64,000 nucleotides of DNA, from assembly GCF_008122505.1 (NCBI RefSeq), contig NZ_VSSB01000001.1, forward strand, positions 2,712,891 to 2,776,890, in the 5' to 3' direction. Source of the DNA: Agromyces mariniharenae (GTDB lineage Bacteria > Actinomycetota > Actinomycetes > Actinomycetales > Microbacteriaceae). The notes beneath the pieces are model-generated. The model did no database searches and had not been told where the DNA came from. It worked only from the letters and a program-made list of their open reading frames with translations. The stretch's first letter is position 1. Every line of letters starts with the position of its first letter. Positions 17,948 to 26,456 of the stretch are shown here, one piece after another. A program made the translations under genes and the position numbers.

Positions 17948-19077
17948 GCCTCGACCTCTCCGACTTCGTCGATCGCTCGCCGCAGTGCGTCCGCCTGCGT
18001 CTCCGGGGGGACATCCCCGATCCATGCTCCCATCGCCGCCTCCGAGCCGGCGAGGTACTTCAGGCGGTCGGCGGCGCGCCGCGGGCTCGTGAGCTGCAGC
18101 ATGAGCCGCACGTCGTCGCGGTGCTCGTGCACGGGCGCCTGGTGCCACGCTGCGATGTAGGGCGTCGGGGTGTCGTAGAGCTTGTCGACGCCGCGCAGGA
18201 GCCGCAGGTAGAGCCCGGCGAGCTCGTCGCGCTCCTCGAGCGTGGTCTCGGCGAAGTCGGGCACGTGCCGGTGGGGGAGCAGGTGCACCTCGATGGGCCA
18301 GCGGGCCGCGAACGGCACGAACGCCGTCCAGTGGTCGCCGCTCAGCAGCATCCGCGGGCCGTTGCGCTCGCGCTCGAGGATGTCGGCCATGAGCGTCGGG
18401 CCGTACGCGTCGATCGACGCGAGGAGCCGCTCGGTGCGGGGCGTGACGTACGGGTACGCGTAGATCTGCCCGTGCGGGTGCGGCAGGGTCACGCCGATCT
18501 CGCGGCCGCGGTTCTCGAACGGGAACACCTCCTCGACGCCCGGGAGCGCCGACAGCGCGGCGGTGCGCTGCGCCCACGCCTCGATCACGGTGCGCGCCCG
18601 CGACCGGGTCAGCGTGCCGAACGATCCCTCGTGCTCGGGGCTGAAGCACACGACCTCGCAGCGTCCGACCGAGGGGAGCGTGCGCTCGAGCCCGACCTCG
18701 CGGAAGGCGGCCAGCGCCGCGGCGCTCGACGCGTCGGCCGCGGCCAGCTCGGGCCCGAACGACGGCGAGCGGTTCTCGAAGACCGCGACGTCGTAGCTGC
18801 TCGGGATCTCCGACGGATTCGTCGGCGTCTGCGGGGCGAGCGGATCGGCGTCGGCCGGCGGCAGGAACACGCGGTTCTGGCGCGCGGCGGCGATCGAGAT
18901 CCACTCGCCCGTGAGCGGGTCCTGCCGCATCCGGGCGGTCGCGGGCCTCGGGTCGAGGGTGCGCTCGTCGACCGCGCGCTCGGACGGGAGCTGCGTGTCG
19001 GCGTCGTCGAAGTAGATGAGCTCGCGGCCGTCGGCGAGCGACGTCGGGCGCACGGCGATGCGGGGGTCGGTCTGCAC
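17944..19077 (-). CDS. galT: Galactose-1-phosphate uridylyltransferase
   Basis: A 377-residue HIT-superfamily transferase exchanging UMP between UDP-glucose and galactose 1-phosphate. The nucleotidyl histidine is in the LPHPHGQIYAYP motif, and VHLLPHRH and the C-terminal HQAPVHEH stretches fit GalT. The GTG start at 19077 is leaderless: TATCGT lies 6 bases upstream. It is first in the galTK unit and is separated from a divergent DeoR regulator by a tandem operator, so galactose or a derivative probably induces it. Confidence 0.95.
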
Positions 19078-19095
19078 GCGGCCACGATACGCGAC

Positions 19096-19132
19096 TTTCG
19101 TTTCGCAAACAACCGGGTTTCGTATTGCAAAG
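19096..19132. promoter_or_regulatory. Tandem operator for the DeoR regulator
   Basis: Two similar 15-mers, TTTCGTTTCGCAAAC (19096-19110) and TTTCGTATTGCAAAG (19118-19132), are 22 bases apart, about two helical turns, in the divergent galT/deoR promoter region. Each is an imperfect palindrome (TTTCG...GCAAA). DeoR repressors typically bind AT-rich repeats in this position. Confidence 0.7.
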
Positions 19133-19159
19133 TCGGCCGTGGGCGCGCATGATGCCGGT

Positions 19160-20005
19160 ATGACGGATGCCGCGGCCGTGACGAACGCGCCCATCGACGC
19201 GCCCCGGCGCCGCGAGCTCGCCCTCGCCCTCGTCGCGGAGCGGGGCTTCGTGCGCGTCGCGGAGCTCAGCAGCGCGTTCGGCGTCACGACCGTCACCGCC
19301 CGCGCCGACCTCGACGCGCTCGAGCGCCAGGGCGCCATCCGCCGGGTGCACGGTGGCGCGGTCCCGCTGTCGTCGGCCGTCGAGGCCGAGCGCCCCGACC
19401 GCGAGCCGACGTTCGAGGAGGCGCTCGCGGCATCCGTCGAGCCCAAGCGGCGCATCGGCGAGCACGCGGCCGCCATGGTGCGCAGCGGCCAGAGCATCAT
19501 CCTCGACGTGGGCACGACGACGCTGCAGATCGCACGCGCCCTGCGCGCCCGCACCGACCTCGAGGACCTCGTCGTGTTCACGAACGGGATCTCGATCGCC
19601 CTCGAGCTCGAGGACGAGATCCCGCGCTTCACCGTCGTCGTCACCGGCGGCACGCTGCGGCCCAAGCAGCACTCGCTGGTGCATCCGCTCGCCGGCTCGA
19701 TGCTCGACGAGGTGCACGTCGACCTCGCCTTCATCGGCTGCAACGGCGTCGATCCCGCGCACGGCGTGACCAACGCCAACCTGCCTGAAGCGGCGGTGAA
19801 GGCGCTCATGCTGCGCGCCGCGGCGCGCTCGGTCGTGGTCGCCGACGGGTCGAAGCTCGGCGAGGTCCACCTCGGCCGCATCGCCCCGATCGACGCGTTC
19901 GACGTGCTCGTGACGGATGCCGCCGCGCCCACGCCGCTCGTCGCCGAGCTCGAGGCCTCGGGGCTCGCAGTGCAGTTGGCGCAAGACCCTAGAGTGGACG
20001 CATGA
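19160..20005 (+). CDS. DeoR family transcriptional regulator of galactose genes
   Basis: A 281-residue DeoR protein. The helix-turn-helix is at about residues 17-70, with FVRVAELSSAFGVTTVTARADL and the family signature ALERQGAIRRVHGGAVP. The C-terminal sensor domain contains ILDVGTTTLQIARAL and TLRPKQHSLVHPLAG, the sugar-phosphate-binding fold. ATG 19160 follows CATGAT at the leaderless distance of 6 bases. It faces galT across a tandem operator and overlaps galM, so repression of gal genes relieved by a sugar phosphate is the natural reading. Confidence 0.9.
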   Translation: MTDAAAVTNAPIDAPRRRELALALVAERGFVRVAELSSAFGVTTVTARADLDALERQGAIRRVHGGAVPLSSAVEAERPDREPTFEEALAASVEPKRRIGEHAAAMVRSGQSIILDVGTTTLQIARALRARTDLEDLVVFTNGISIALELEDEIPRFTVVVTGGTLRPKQHSLVHPLAGSMLDEVHVDLAFIGCNGVDPAHGVTNANLPEAAVKALMLRAAARSVVVADGSKLGEVHLGRIAPIDAFDVLVTDAAAPTPLVAELEASGLAVQLAQDPRVDA

Positions 20006-20934
20006 CTCTTCCCACGGGCGAGCAGTTCGAGCTCGAGACGTCGACCGCGAGCGGCGACCTGAAGGCGACGATCACCGCGGTGGCCGCGGGCATCCGCACC
20101 CTCAGCATCAACGGCATCGACCTCGTGCCCGCCTATGGCGAGGACCAGGCGCCGCCCATGGGCGCCGGCATCGTGCTCGCGCCGTGGCCCAACCGCATCC
20201 GCGACGGCCGCTGGACCCACGACGGCGTCACGCGCCAGCTCGCGATCACCGAGCCCGCGCGCAACAACGCGATCCACGGCCTGCTGCGCTACACCGAGTA
20301 CACGGCGAGCGCCCAGGAGCGCGACTCCGTGACGCTCCGCGCGGTGATCTACCCCCAGCTCGGCTACCCGTTCCTGCTCGGCACGGCGGTGCACTACGAG
20401 CTCGTGTCCGACGGCCTGCAGGTCACGCACTTCGTGGAGAACCTCGGCGTCGAGGCGGCGCCCGTGGCGATCGGCTCGCACCCGTACCTGAAGATCGGCG
20501 GCGTGCCGACGGCCGACCTCACGCTGCGGCTCGATGCTGCCAGCCACATCGAGGTCGACGACCGGCTGCTGCCCACGGGCGAGGTGCCCGTCGACGGCAC
20601 CGAGTGGGATTTCCGCGAGGGACGCCGCGTCGGCGACGTCGACCTCGACGACGCCTTCGGCGAACTCGCGAGCGAAGACGGCCAGGTGCTGCACACGCTC
20701 ACCGCGCCCGACGGGCGCAGCGTGTCGATCTGGGCCGACGACGAGTTCGACTACGTGCAGGTGTTCACGACGCGCGAGTTCCCCGGCGAAGACGGCGACG
20801 TCGCGATCGCCGTCGAGCCGATGACGGCGCCCGCCGAGGCGTTCAACTCCGGACGCGGCCTGCGCTGGCTGGGTCCGGGCGAGGAATGGCAGCTCACCTG
20901 GGGCATCCGCTTCGAGGGCTTCAGCGCCGACTGA
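20002..20934 (+). CDS. galM: Aldose 1-epimerase
   Basis: A 310-residue mutarotase-family protein converting beta- to alpha-aldose before galactokinase. Landmarks are PWPNRIRDGRW, the catalytic histidines in NAIHGLLRY and IGSHPYLK, and the C-terminal general-base glutamate region (IAVEPMTAPAEAFNSG). ATG 20002 overlaps the deoR stop and also has TAGAGT 6 bases upstream, so it may have its own leaderless promoter. Context with galTK supports a galactose role. Confidence 0.93.
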   Translation: MTLPTGEQFELETSTASGDLKATITAVAAGIRTLSINGIDLVPAYGEDQAPPMGAGIVLAPWPNRIRDGRWTHDGVTRQLAITEPARNNAIHGLLRYTEYTASAQERDSVTLRAVIYPQLGYPFLLGTAVHYELVSDGLQVTHFVENLGVEAAPVAIGSHPYLKIGGVPTADLTLRLDAASHIEVDDRLLPTGEVPVDGTEWDFREGRRVGDVDLDDAFGELASEDGQVLHTLTAPDGRSVSIWADDEFDYVQVFTTREFPGEDGDVAIAVEPMTAPAEAFNSGRGLRWLGPGEEWQLTWGIRFEGFSAD

Positions 20935-20947
20935 CGCCCCGGGCGTC
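20933..20947. terminator. Short hairpin between convergent galM and protease genes
   Basis: GACGCCC and GGGCGTC flank one base, forming a 15-base palindrome inside the 15-base gap between two convergent stop codons. A small bidirectional terminator is plausible. Confidence 0.45.
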
Positions 20948-20949
20948 GC

Positions 20950-22125
20950 TCAGTTGAGGCACGAGCCCGAGTCGACGGGCTCCTCGAGCGCCCCCGCCTG
21001 CTCGGCCAGCGGCCGCAGCGTCGACACGGGCACGGCGAAGCCGACGTTCTCGACCGAGTCGGACTTCGCGAACACGACGCCGCCGACCGATCCGTCGCCC
21101 GTGAGCACGGGGCCGCCTGAGTTGCCGTGGTCGACGTCGGCCGCGAGGGTCACGATGTCGCGCACCGACGTGCGACCCGATTCCTCGATCGTGATCGGGC
21201 CGATGGACATCACGCGCGCCGGCCGCACCTCGAGCGGTCCGCCGAACGGGTAGCCCGCGACGGCGACCTCGTCGCCGTCGGCCGGATCGGCGATCGCGAG
21301 CGGCGGCGTCGCCAGGCCCGACACCGCGATGAGCGCGAGGTCGTTCTCGTCGTCGTAGGCCACGACCCGCCCCTGGACGGCCGGCTGACCCGGCGCCTCG
21401 ACGATCGGCTCGGTGACGCCGGCGACGACGTGCGCGTTCGTCACGATGCGGTCCTCGGCGACGACGAACCCGCTGCCCGAGAGGCTGCTGCCGCACTGGT
21501 ACGCGGTGCCCGTGATACGCACGACCGAGTCGGATGCCGCGGCGAGGGCGCCCTGGTCGAGCTCGCCCACGGGCAGCTCGGGCGCTTCTGTGGGGCCTCC
21601 GAGCACTTCGACGAGCCACGGGATGCCCTGGCCGAGCGCCGCGGTGCGGAGCTCGGCGAGCAGCGTGCGGGCCGGCGCCGGCGTGACCAGGTCGAGCGTC
21701 GAGATCACGCGCGAACCCGCGACCGCGGGTGAGAGCACGGGCACGCCCATCGCCGAGACGCCCGACCCCAGGAGCGCGACGACGAACGCGGTGACGAGGA
21801 GGTTGCCGATCGCGCCGAGCACGCGATCGATCACGGCGAGCTTCGCGGCCTCCGCGCCGTGGCGGAGCGCGCGCCCGACGACCGCGCCGAGCCAGGCGCC
21901 GAGCGACAGCAGCACGAGTGCGACGAGCACGGCGATCGGCGCACGCCACTGCGGCACCGGGATGAGGTTCGCGACCCACGGCATGACGAAGTACGCGGCG
22001 ATGCCGCCGAGGATGAGCCCGACGAGTCCCGCGGCGGTGTGCAGCAGGCCCGAGCGGTAGCCGTTCACGACCGCGCCGATGAAGACGAGCACGAGCAGCA
22101 CGTCGAGCACGATGCTCCACACCAT
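20950..22125 (-). CDS. MarP-like membrane-anchored serine protease (CvpA plus trypsin domains)
   Basis: A 391-residue protein. Four hydrophobic segments in residues 1-120 form a CvpA/colicin-V-production-like membrane domain, followed by an extracytoplasmic trypsin-like domain from about residue 190. The catalytic triad can be seen in TNAHVV, DENDLAL and DHGNSGGP. Cysteines in YQCGSS and the C-terminal GSCLN could form the regulatory disulfide known from mycobacterial MarP, which supports acid resistance. ATG 22125 has GGAG upstream; longer frames reach into unrelated DNA. Confidence 0.88.
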   Translation of the reverse strand: MVWSIVLDVLLVLVFIGAVVNGYRSGLLHTAAGLVGLILGGIAAYFVMPWVANLIPVPQWRAPIAVLVALVLLSLGAWLGAVVGRALRHGAEAAKLAVIDRVLGAIGNLLVTAFVVALLGSGVSAMGVPVLSPAVAGSRVISTLDLVTPAPARTLLAELRTAALGQGIPWLVEVLGGPTEAPELPVGELDQGALAAASDSVVRITGTAYQCGSSLSGSGFVVAEDRIVTNAHVVAGVTEPIVEAPGQPAVQGRVVAYDDENDLALIAVSGLATPPLAIADPADGDEVAVAGYPFGGPLEVRPARVMSIGPITIEESGRTSVRDIVTLAADVDHGNSGGPVLTGDGSVGGVVFAKSDSVENVGFAVPVSTLRPLAEQAGALEEPVDSGSCLN

Positions 22126-22365
22126 GTCGGCTCCGTCCGCTCGTCGGGTCGCGGGCCTCCAGCCTGCGGCATCCGCCTTCGAGACTGCTGCGAGTGCGTG
22201 TCCGCGGCGCCGGGGCTTGACAGCGGCGGAGCGGCGGACCAATCGGATCCGCCCTCGGCCGCGAATCACCCGTGACGGGAAGTGATGATGACCCATGTGC
22301 TCGCTCCACCGCCCGCGCCGTCGACCACTACGGGCGGCCCGGTGCGGTCTGCCATGCTGGGAGGC
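22126..22365. promoter_or_regulatory. Divergent region between the protease and sigK-like gene
   Basis: This 240-base region contains TTGACA at 22217-22222 with CAATCG 17 bases later, a plausible sigma-A-type promoter toward the sigma-factor gene, and CATGCT (22353-22358) just before the chosen GTG. An in-frame GTG at 22282 could extend the sigma factor by 28 low-complexity residues. Nothing else is recognised. Confidence 0.4.
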
Positions 22366-22944
22366 GTGGCAGACGACGGCGACCCCTCGCCGGCGTCGCG
22401 TCCGACCGTCGACGCGCTGCTCGGCCGGGTCGGCCGCGGCGACCGCGACGCGTTCGGCGAGCTCTACGACGAGACCTCGCCGCGCGTGTTCGGCCTCGTG
22501 CGCCGGCTCGTCGTCGACCCCGCCCAGGCCGAGGAGGTGACGCAGGACGTGTACCTCGAGATCTGGCAGAACGCCTCGCGCTTCGACGCGGCGAAGGGCA
22601 GCGCGGTCGGGTGGCTGTTCACCATCGCGCACCGGCGTGCGGTCGATCGCATCCGCTCGGCGCAGGCTGCGCACGATCGCGACCTCCGCGTCGGCGCCCG
22701 CGACCTCGACGTGCCCGTCGACACGGTGGCGGAGGCCGCCGAGACGAGCATCGAGCACGAGCGCGTGCGGGGTGCGCTCGGCGAGCTCACCGAGGTCCAG
22801 CGCGAGTGCGTCGCGCTGGCGTACTACGGCGGCCTCACGCAGGCCGAGATCGCCGAACGGCTCGACGTCCCGCTCGGTACCGTGAAGACCCGGCTCCGCG
22901 ACGGGATGATCCGCCTGAGGAACGCGCTGGGGGTGACGACATGA
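22366..22944 (+). CDS. sigK: ECF RNA polymerase sigma factor, SigK type
   Basis: A 192-residue ECF sigma factor. Region 2 begins at GDRDAFGELYDETSPRVFGL, with EEVTQDVYLEIWQ and GWLFTIAHRRAVDRIRS; region 4 contains LTEVQRECVALAYYGGLTQAEIAERL. The GTG at 22366 was chosen because upstream codons are low-complexity and CATGCT lies at the leaderless distance; GTG 22282 and ATG 22285 are alternatives. The stop overlaps the anti-sigma ATG, matching the sigK-rskA arrangement of actinobacteria. It likely responds to redox or envelope signals relayed by the anti-sigma. Confidence 0.88.
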   Translation: MADDGDPSPASRPTVDALLGRVGRGDRDAFGELYDETSPRVFGLVRRLVVDPAQAEEVTQDVYLEIWQNASRFDAAKGSAVGWLFTIAHRRAVDRIRSAQAAHDRDLRVGARDLDVPVDTVAEAAETSIEHERVRGALGELTEVQRECVALAYYGGLTQAEIAERLDVPLGTVKTRLRDGMIRLRNALGVTT

Positions 22945-23777
22945 CCGACCGCGACGACGACCTCGACCGCGAGCGGCGCGACGCGGCATCCGCGGGTCGC
23001 CCGGCCTCGATCGAGGCGTTCCACGGACTGGCCGCGGCCTACGCGCTCGACGCCCTCGACGCCGACGAGCGCGCGGACTTCGAGCGCGCGCTCGAGGGCT
23101 CGCCCGACCTGCGCGCCGAGGTCGACGCGTTCCGCGCCTCGGCGGCGCACCTCGCCGAGGAGGTCGAGCCCGTGCCCCCGCCGCCGTCCCTCCGCGACCG
23201 GCTCATGGCCGACGTCGCCACGTCGCCCCAGGTCGGGTCGACGGATGCCGCGACCTCCGTCGCGGCGGACGCGGATGCAGCGCGGGCGGTCTCGGCCGGG
23301 CCCGCGGAATCCGCCGCCCGGCGACGCTGGTTCCAGCGTCCGGGCGCCGTCATCGCCGCCGCTGCCGCCGCGGTGCTCCTCGTCGTCGGCGGGGTGATCG
23401 GCGTCGGCTGGCCGGGGCCGAACGGCTGGGGCGCGCAGCGGGAGCGCGCCGCGATCGCCGCGGCCCCCGACGCGCAGTCGCAGACGCTCGAGGTCGAGGG
23501 CGGCGGCGAGGTCACCCTCGTGTCGTCGGCGGAGCAGGGGCGTTCGGTCGTCGTCACCGAGGGCCTTCCCGAGCTCGGCGCCGACCAGACCTACGAGCTC
23601 TGGTACATCGACGACTCGGGCGCCGCCCCGGCGGGCACGTTCGACGTGTCGGGCGACGAGACGTGGCGGGTGCTCGAGGGCTCCTTCACGCCCGGGGTCG
23701 TCGTCGGGATCACGGTGGAGCCCGCCGGCGGTTCGCCGCAACCCACGACCGAACCCATCGTCGCCATCGAGACGTAG
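22941..23777 (+). CDS. rskA: Anti-sigma-K factor RskA-like protein
   Basis: A 278-residue single-pass membrane protein. The cytoplasmic half (1-130) includes the anti-sigma zinc-finger-like region AAAYALDALDADERADFERAL, followed by a transmembrane helix at about 136-156 and an extracytoplasmic RskA domain containing GLPELGADQTYELWYIDDSG. The ATG overlaps the sigK stop (ATGA). It should hold SigK at the membrane until proteolysis or reduction releases it. The sensed signal is not visible here. Confidence 0.9.
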   Translation: MTDRDDDLDRERRDAASAGRPASIEAFHGLAAAYALDALDADERADFERALEGSPDLRAEVDAFRASAAHLAEEVEPVPPPPSLRDRLMADVATSPQVGSTDAATSVAADADAARAVSAGPAESAARRRWFQRPGAVIAAAAAAVLLVVGGVIGVGWPGPNGWGAQRERAAIAAAPDAQSQTLEVEGGGEVTLVSSAEQGRSVVVTEGLPELGADQTYELWYIDDSGAAPAGTFDVSGDETWRVLEGSFTPGVVVGITVEPAGGSPQPTTEPIVAIET

Positions 23778-23880
23778 TCGGGAGTCCACAATCGACGGGG
23801 TCGGCGCACGACCGTCCGTTATGGTCTGAGGTGCCCGACGACATCGGAGCCGGGCGCAGCACACGACGAGGGAGTGACGG

Positions 23881-24921
23881 ATGCGCGTGGGCATGTTCCT
23901 GAACTACGCGGGCGGCTTCCGGGAGGTCGCCGACGAGGTCGCCGAGCTCGAGGCATCCGGCGTCGACCTCGTGGCGGTGCCCGAGGCGTACTCGTTCGAC
24001 GCCGTCAGCCAGCTCGGGTTCCTCGCGGCCCGCACGAGCCGCATGACGCTCATGTCCGGCATCCTGCAGCTCTACACGCGCACGCCCACGCTCACGGCGA
24101 TGACGGCGGCGGGCCTCGACTACGTGTCCGACGGCCGCTTCGAGCTCGGTGTCGGGGCATCCGGACCGCAGGTCGTCGAGGGCTTCCACGGCGTGCCGTA
24201 CGACGCGCCCGTCGGCCGCATCCGCGAGCTCATCGCCGTGTGCCGCCAGGTCTGGCGACGCGAGCCGGTCGTGCACACGGGGCGTCACTACCGCATCCCG
24301 CTGCCCGAGGGGCAGGGGACCGGGCTCGGCAAGCCGCTGAAGCTCATCAACCACCCGGTGCGCGAACGCATCCCGATCACGGTCGCAGCCCTCGGCCCGA
24401 AGTCGGTCGAGCAGACCGCCGAGATCGCCGACGGGTGGCTGCCGATGTTCTTCCACCCCGAGCGCGCCGGCGCGGTCTGGGGCGATGCGCTGGCGATCGG
24501 TACGACGAAGCGGCAGCCCGACCTCGCGCCGCTCGACGTCTTCGCGAGCCCCGCGCTCGCCATCACCGACCGGCCAGAGGCCGTGCTGCCGCTCGTCAAG
24601 CCGCAGCTCGCGCTCTACGTCGGCGGCATGGGCGCCCGTGGCAGGAACTTCTACAACGACCTCATCGCGAGCTACGGCTTCGAGGCCGAGGCGGCGCGCG
24701 TGCAGGACCTCTACCTCGAGGGTCGGCGCGATGAGGCGATCGCGGCGGTGCCCGACGAGCTCGTGCGGGCGATCTCGCTCATCGGGCCGGCCTCGTACGT
24801 CGCCGAGCGCGTGGCGGCGTTCCGCGAGGCGGGTGTCACGACGCTCGCGGTGACGCCGCTCGCACGCGACTCGGCCGAGCGCGTGGCGCTGATGGCCGGG
24901 TTCCGGCGGCTCGTCGGCTGA
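23881..24921 (+). CDS. LLM class F420-dependent oxidoreductase
   Basis: A 346-residue luciferase-like monooxygenase TIM-barrel protein. N-terminal MRVGMFLNYAGG and VAVPEAYSFDAVSQLGFLAA, and RFELGVGASGPQVVEGFHG, are typical of the F420-using LLM group. It probably transfers hydride between F420H2 and an unknown substrate. GAGGGAG precedes ATG 23881, and a TATGGT box at about 23820 could be its promoter. No F420 biosynthesis gene is nearby. FMN-dependent use cannot be excluded. Confidence 0.85.
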   Translation: MRVGMFLNYAGGFREVADEVAELEASGVDLVAVPEAYSFDAVSQLGFLAARTSRMTLMSGILQLYTRTPTLTAMTAAGLDYVSDGRFELGVGASGPQVVEGFHGVPYDAPVGRIRELIAVCRQVWRREPVVHTGRHYRIPLPEGQGTGLGKPLKLINHPVRERIPITVAALGPKSVEQTAEIADGWLPMFFHPERAGAVWGDALAIGTTKRQPDLAPLDVFASPALAITDRPEAVLPLVKPQLALYVGGMGARGRNFYNDLIASYGFEAEAARVQDLYLEGRRDEAIAAVPDELVRAISLIGPASYVAERVAAFREAGVTTLAVTPLARDSAERVALMAGFRRLVG

Positions 24922-24949
24922 GTGTCGCCGCGGCATCCGCCACCTGCGA

Positions 24950-24967
24950 CTCGCAGGGTGCTGCGAG
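24950..24967. terminator. Hairpin after the LLM gene
   Basis: CTCGCAG and CTGCGAG flank a GGTG loop 29 bases after the oxidoreductase stop. Likely terminator; no T-run. Confidence 0.45.
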
Positions 24968-25092
24968 CGTCCTCCGACACCGGGAAGTCCCCCAAAACAG
25001 GGCACGATGCTGGCGCAGCGACCCGGTCGGGATTAGCGTGTGTCTCACCCGCACGATGCCGTGGGGGAAGGGGAACCTGGGGAGGAGCCGCC

Positions 25093-25116
25093 GTGGCGGG
25101 GACGTTCGAGCTCTGA
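25093..25116 (+). pseudogene. Seven-codon frame with strong ribosome site, possible YegP/DUF1508 remnant
   Basis: GGGGAGGAG directs translation of a GTG frame that encodes VAGTFEL and then stops. YegP/DUF1508 proteins of actinobacteria commonly begin MAGxFEL, so this may be the 5' end of a truncated gene with its leader intact. The match is only six residues, so confidence is low. The rest of 24968-25240 shows no gene. Confidence 0.3.
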
Positions 25117-25240
25117 GCCTGGGTCCGACCCGACTCGACCTTCGAACCCCCGTCTGGCGGTGCCCCCGCCGAACGCCGGGATCCGCGTGATCATGCGGCA
25201 GCGGGCCGACAGGGGTCGGCGATCGAGCGAGGCGTTCGTG

Positions 25241-25498
25241 TCAGTCGACGAACGACGTGCGGTGGAGTCGTACCGAGATTGCCGCGACCGCGGACTCCAT
25301 CGTGGGATGCCGGTAGACGACGCCCGGATGCGGTCGCATCCACAGCATCTCGTACTCGCCGTCGAGGTCCTGGAGGTACCCCACGATGCGGCGTCGGTCG
25401 CCGGAGTCGAATCGGTCGTCGCACACGCGCCAGGTCTTGTCGCTGAGCGGCGTCAACTCGACATGGGAACGAGTCTCCGTACGCGGTCGCGAGAGCAT
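25241..25498 (-). CDS. Small conserved-looking hypothetical protein
   Basis: An 85-residue protein starting at ATG 25498 with GGGGAG 8 bases upstream. Sequence features: LTPLSDKTWRVCDDRF, then GYLQDLDGEYEMLWMRP and a C-terminal stretch SAVAAISVRLHR. It is mixed alpha/beta, soluble, with no signal or membrane segment. The strong ribosome site and normal composition argue that it is real, although the surrounding DNA is gene-poor and less GC-rich. I do not recognise the family. Confidence 0.65.
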   Translation of the reverse strand: MLSRPRTETRSHVELTPLSDKTWRVCDDRFDSGDRRRIVGYLQDLDGEYEMLWMRPHPGVVYRHPTMESAVAAISVRLHRTSFVD

Positions 25499-25794
25499 CT
25501 GGCACACTCCCCATCGAATGAATGGTGATGGCGGACCGGCACCGGTCGACACGTCCTGGGATGCGCGTGGTCGATAGCGCAGCGCCGGCCGGTCCGGCCC
25601 GCCTCTTCGGGTCGCTCGGACCCGTGACTCCATTCCTACGCCCCGCGAACGGGGGACGATAGGGCTTGACAGGGCGCCCACGAGATGCATCGAGCGCGGC
25701 TCGCGACCATTCCCTCGAGCCTCGCGACGACGGGCGGTTCGTCCGTGTCGGCGGGGTCGGATACGTTCCTGGAACCGGAGACGAAGGAGCTGGG
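25499..25794. other. Gene-poor stretch upstream of the tRNA
   Basis: About 300 bases without a convincing gene. It contains the promoter side of the small protein on the minus strand, a CCCCGCGAACGGGG palindrome near 25638, and a TTGACA at about 25668. Composition is less biased than the flanks. Nothing else can be assigned. Confidence 0.5.
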
Positions 25795-25917
25795 ATGAGG
25801 CTGACGGGACGACTGCCGCACCTGGTCGGAAAGGGCTTGCGTCCACCGTTCCGTGGTGCCCCCGGGGAATTCCGACATCCCGACCCGCTGATTAAAAGTC
25901 AGCTGCTCTGCCTCTGA
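25795..25917 (+). CDS. Doubtful 40-residue ORF overlapping the tRNA antisense
   Basis: ATG 25795 has AAGGAG 5 bases upstream and a TACGTT box about 30 bases earlier, so initiation signals look good. The frame (MRLTGRLPHLVGKG...) then runs through the tRNA-Lys gene in antisense. It may be the head of a gene whose remainder was replaced when the tRNA segment arrived. Not recognised. Confidence 0.25.
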   Translation: MRLTGRLPHLVGKGLRPPFRGAPGEFRHPDPLIKSQLLCL

Positions 25918-25928
25918 GCTACGGGGGC
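25854..25928 (-). tRNA. tRNA-Lys (TTT) with aberrant T arm and encoded CCA
   Basis: The 75-base sequence folds as acceptor GCCCCCG/CGGGGGC, D stem GCTC/GAGC, anticodon arm GCTGA-CTTTTAA-TCAGC (anticodon TTT) and variable loop GGGTC, with discriminator A and CCA encoded. The T arm is wrong: stem GGGAT/TTCCC has T-T in place of the invariant G53-C61, and the loop is GTCGGAA instead of TTCGAAT, so T54 and A58 are lost. It may be a degraded or mobile-element tRNA. Its 5' end is 6 bases from the HNH gene. Confidence 0.8.
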
Positions 25929-25933
25929 TTTCC

Positions 25934-26407
25934 ATGATGACGACGAAGCACTGCTCCGCCTGCCAGCAGTCTAGGCCACTGGCTGAATTCAACATCCGGC
26001 GTGCGTCAGCCGACGGGCTGCAGAACATCTGCAAATCGTGCAATCGAGCGAAGGCGCGACGGTACTACGCCGAACACCGCGAGGCGCACATCCGGGTCAT
26101 CATGGCGCGCAAGGCGCAGATCCGTCGGGCGACGCTCGAGGCGATCGCCCAGTACCTCGCGGCCAACCCGTGCATCGACTGCGGCGAAGGCGACCTTCGG
26201 GTGCTCGACTTCGATCATCGCCCCGATGTCGCGAAGCGCGCCGACGTGATGAAGCTCGTCCAAGACGGGTACTCGTGGGCCCGCGTCATGGACGAGATCG
26301 CGAAGTGCGACGTGCGGTGCCGCAACTGCCACGCGAAGGTCACCTACGAGCGCATGGGCGAGACCTGGCGCACCGCGCTCATGCGACGGGCGGGCGAGGC
26401 CACGTGA
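25934..26407 (+). CDS. HNH endonuclease-like protein with zinc-binding cysteines
   Basis: A 157-residue protein. An N-terminal zinc ribbon (C7-x2-C10 and NICKSCNRAKARRYY) is followed by the HNH fold: CIDCGEGDLRVLDFDHRPD, then KCDVRCRNCHAKVTYER. Related proteins occur in phages and many actinobacterial genomes. The ATG at 25934 lies 6 bases from the tRNA 5' end on the opposite strand, so any promoter must lie inside the tRNA gene. Free-standing homing or phage-packaging nuclease roles are possible; none is shown. Confidence 0.82.
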   Translation: MMTTKHCSACQQSRPLAEFNIRRASADGLQNICKSCNRAKARRYYAEHREAHIRVIMARKAQIRRATLEAIAQYLAANPCIDCGEGDLRVLDFDHRPDVAKRADVMKLVQDGYSWARVMDEIAKCDVRCRNCHAKVTYERMGETWRTALMRRAGEAT

Positions 26408-26456
26408 GCCCGGTCCGCCCGGTCCGCGTTCGGGCGCGAGGAGTATCGTGGCCGCG

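Noticed and set aside
25666..25917. 83-residue plus-strand ORF
   Set aside because: Its 3' part is antisense to the tRNA and its 5' part has no initiation signals; only the internal ATG at 25795 was kept, at low confidence.
24922..26456. Intact prophage or integrative element
   Set aside because: No integrase, terminase, structural or att-site pair can be seen; only an HNH gene and an odd tRNA remain.
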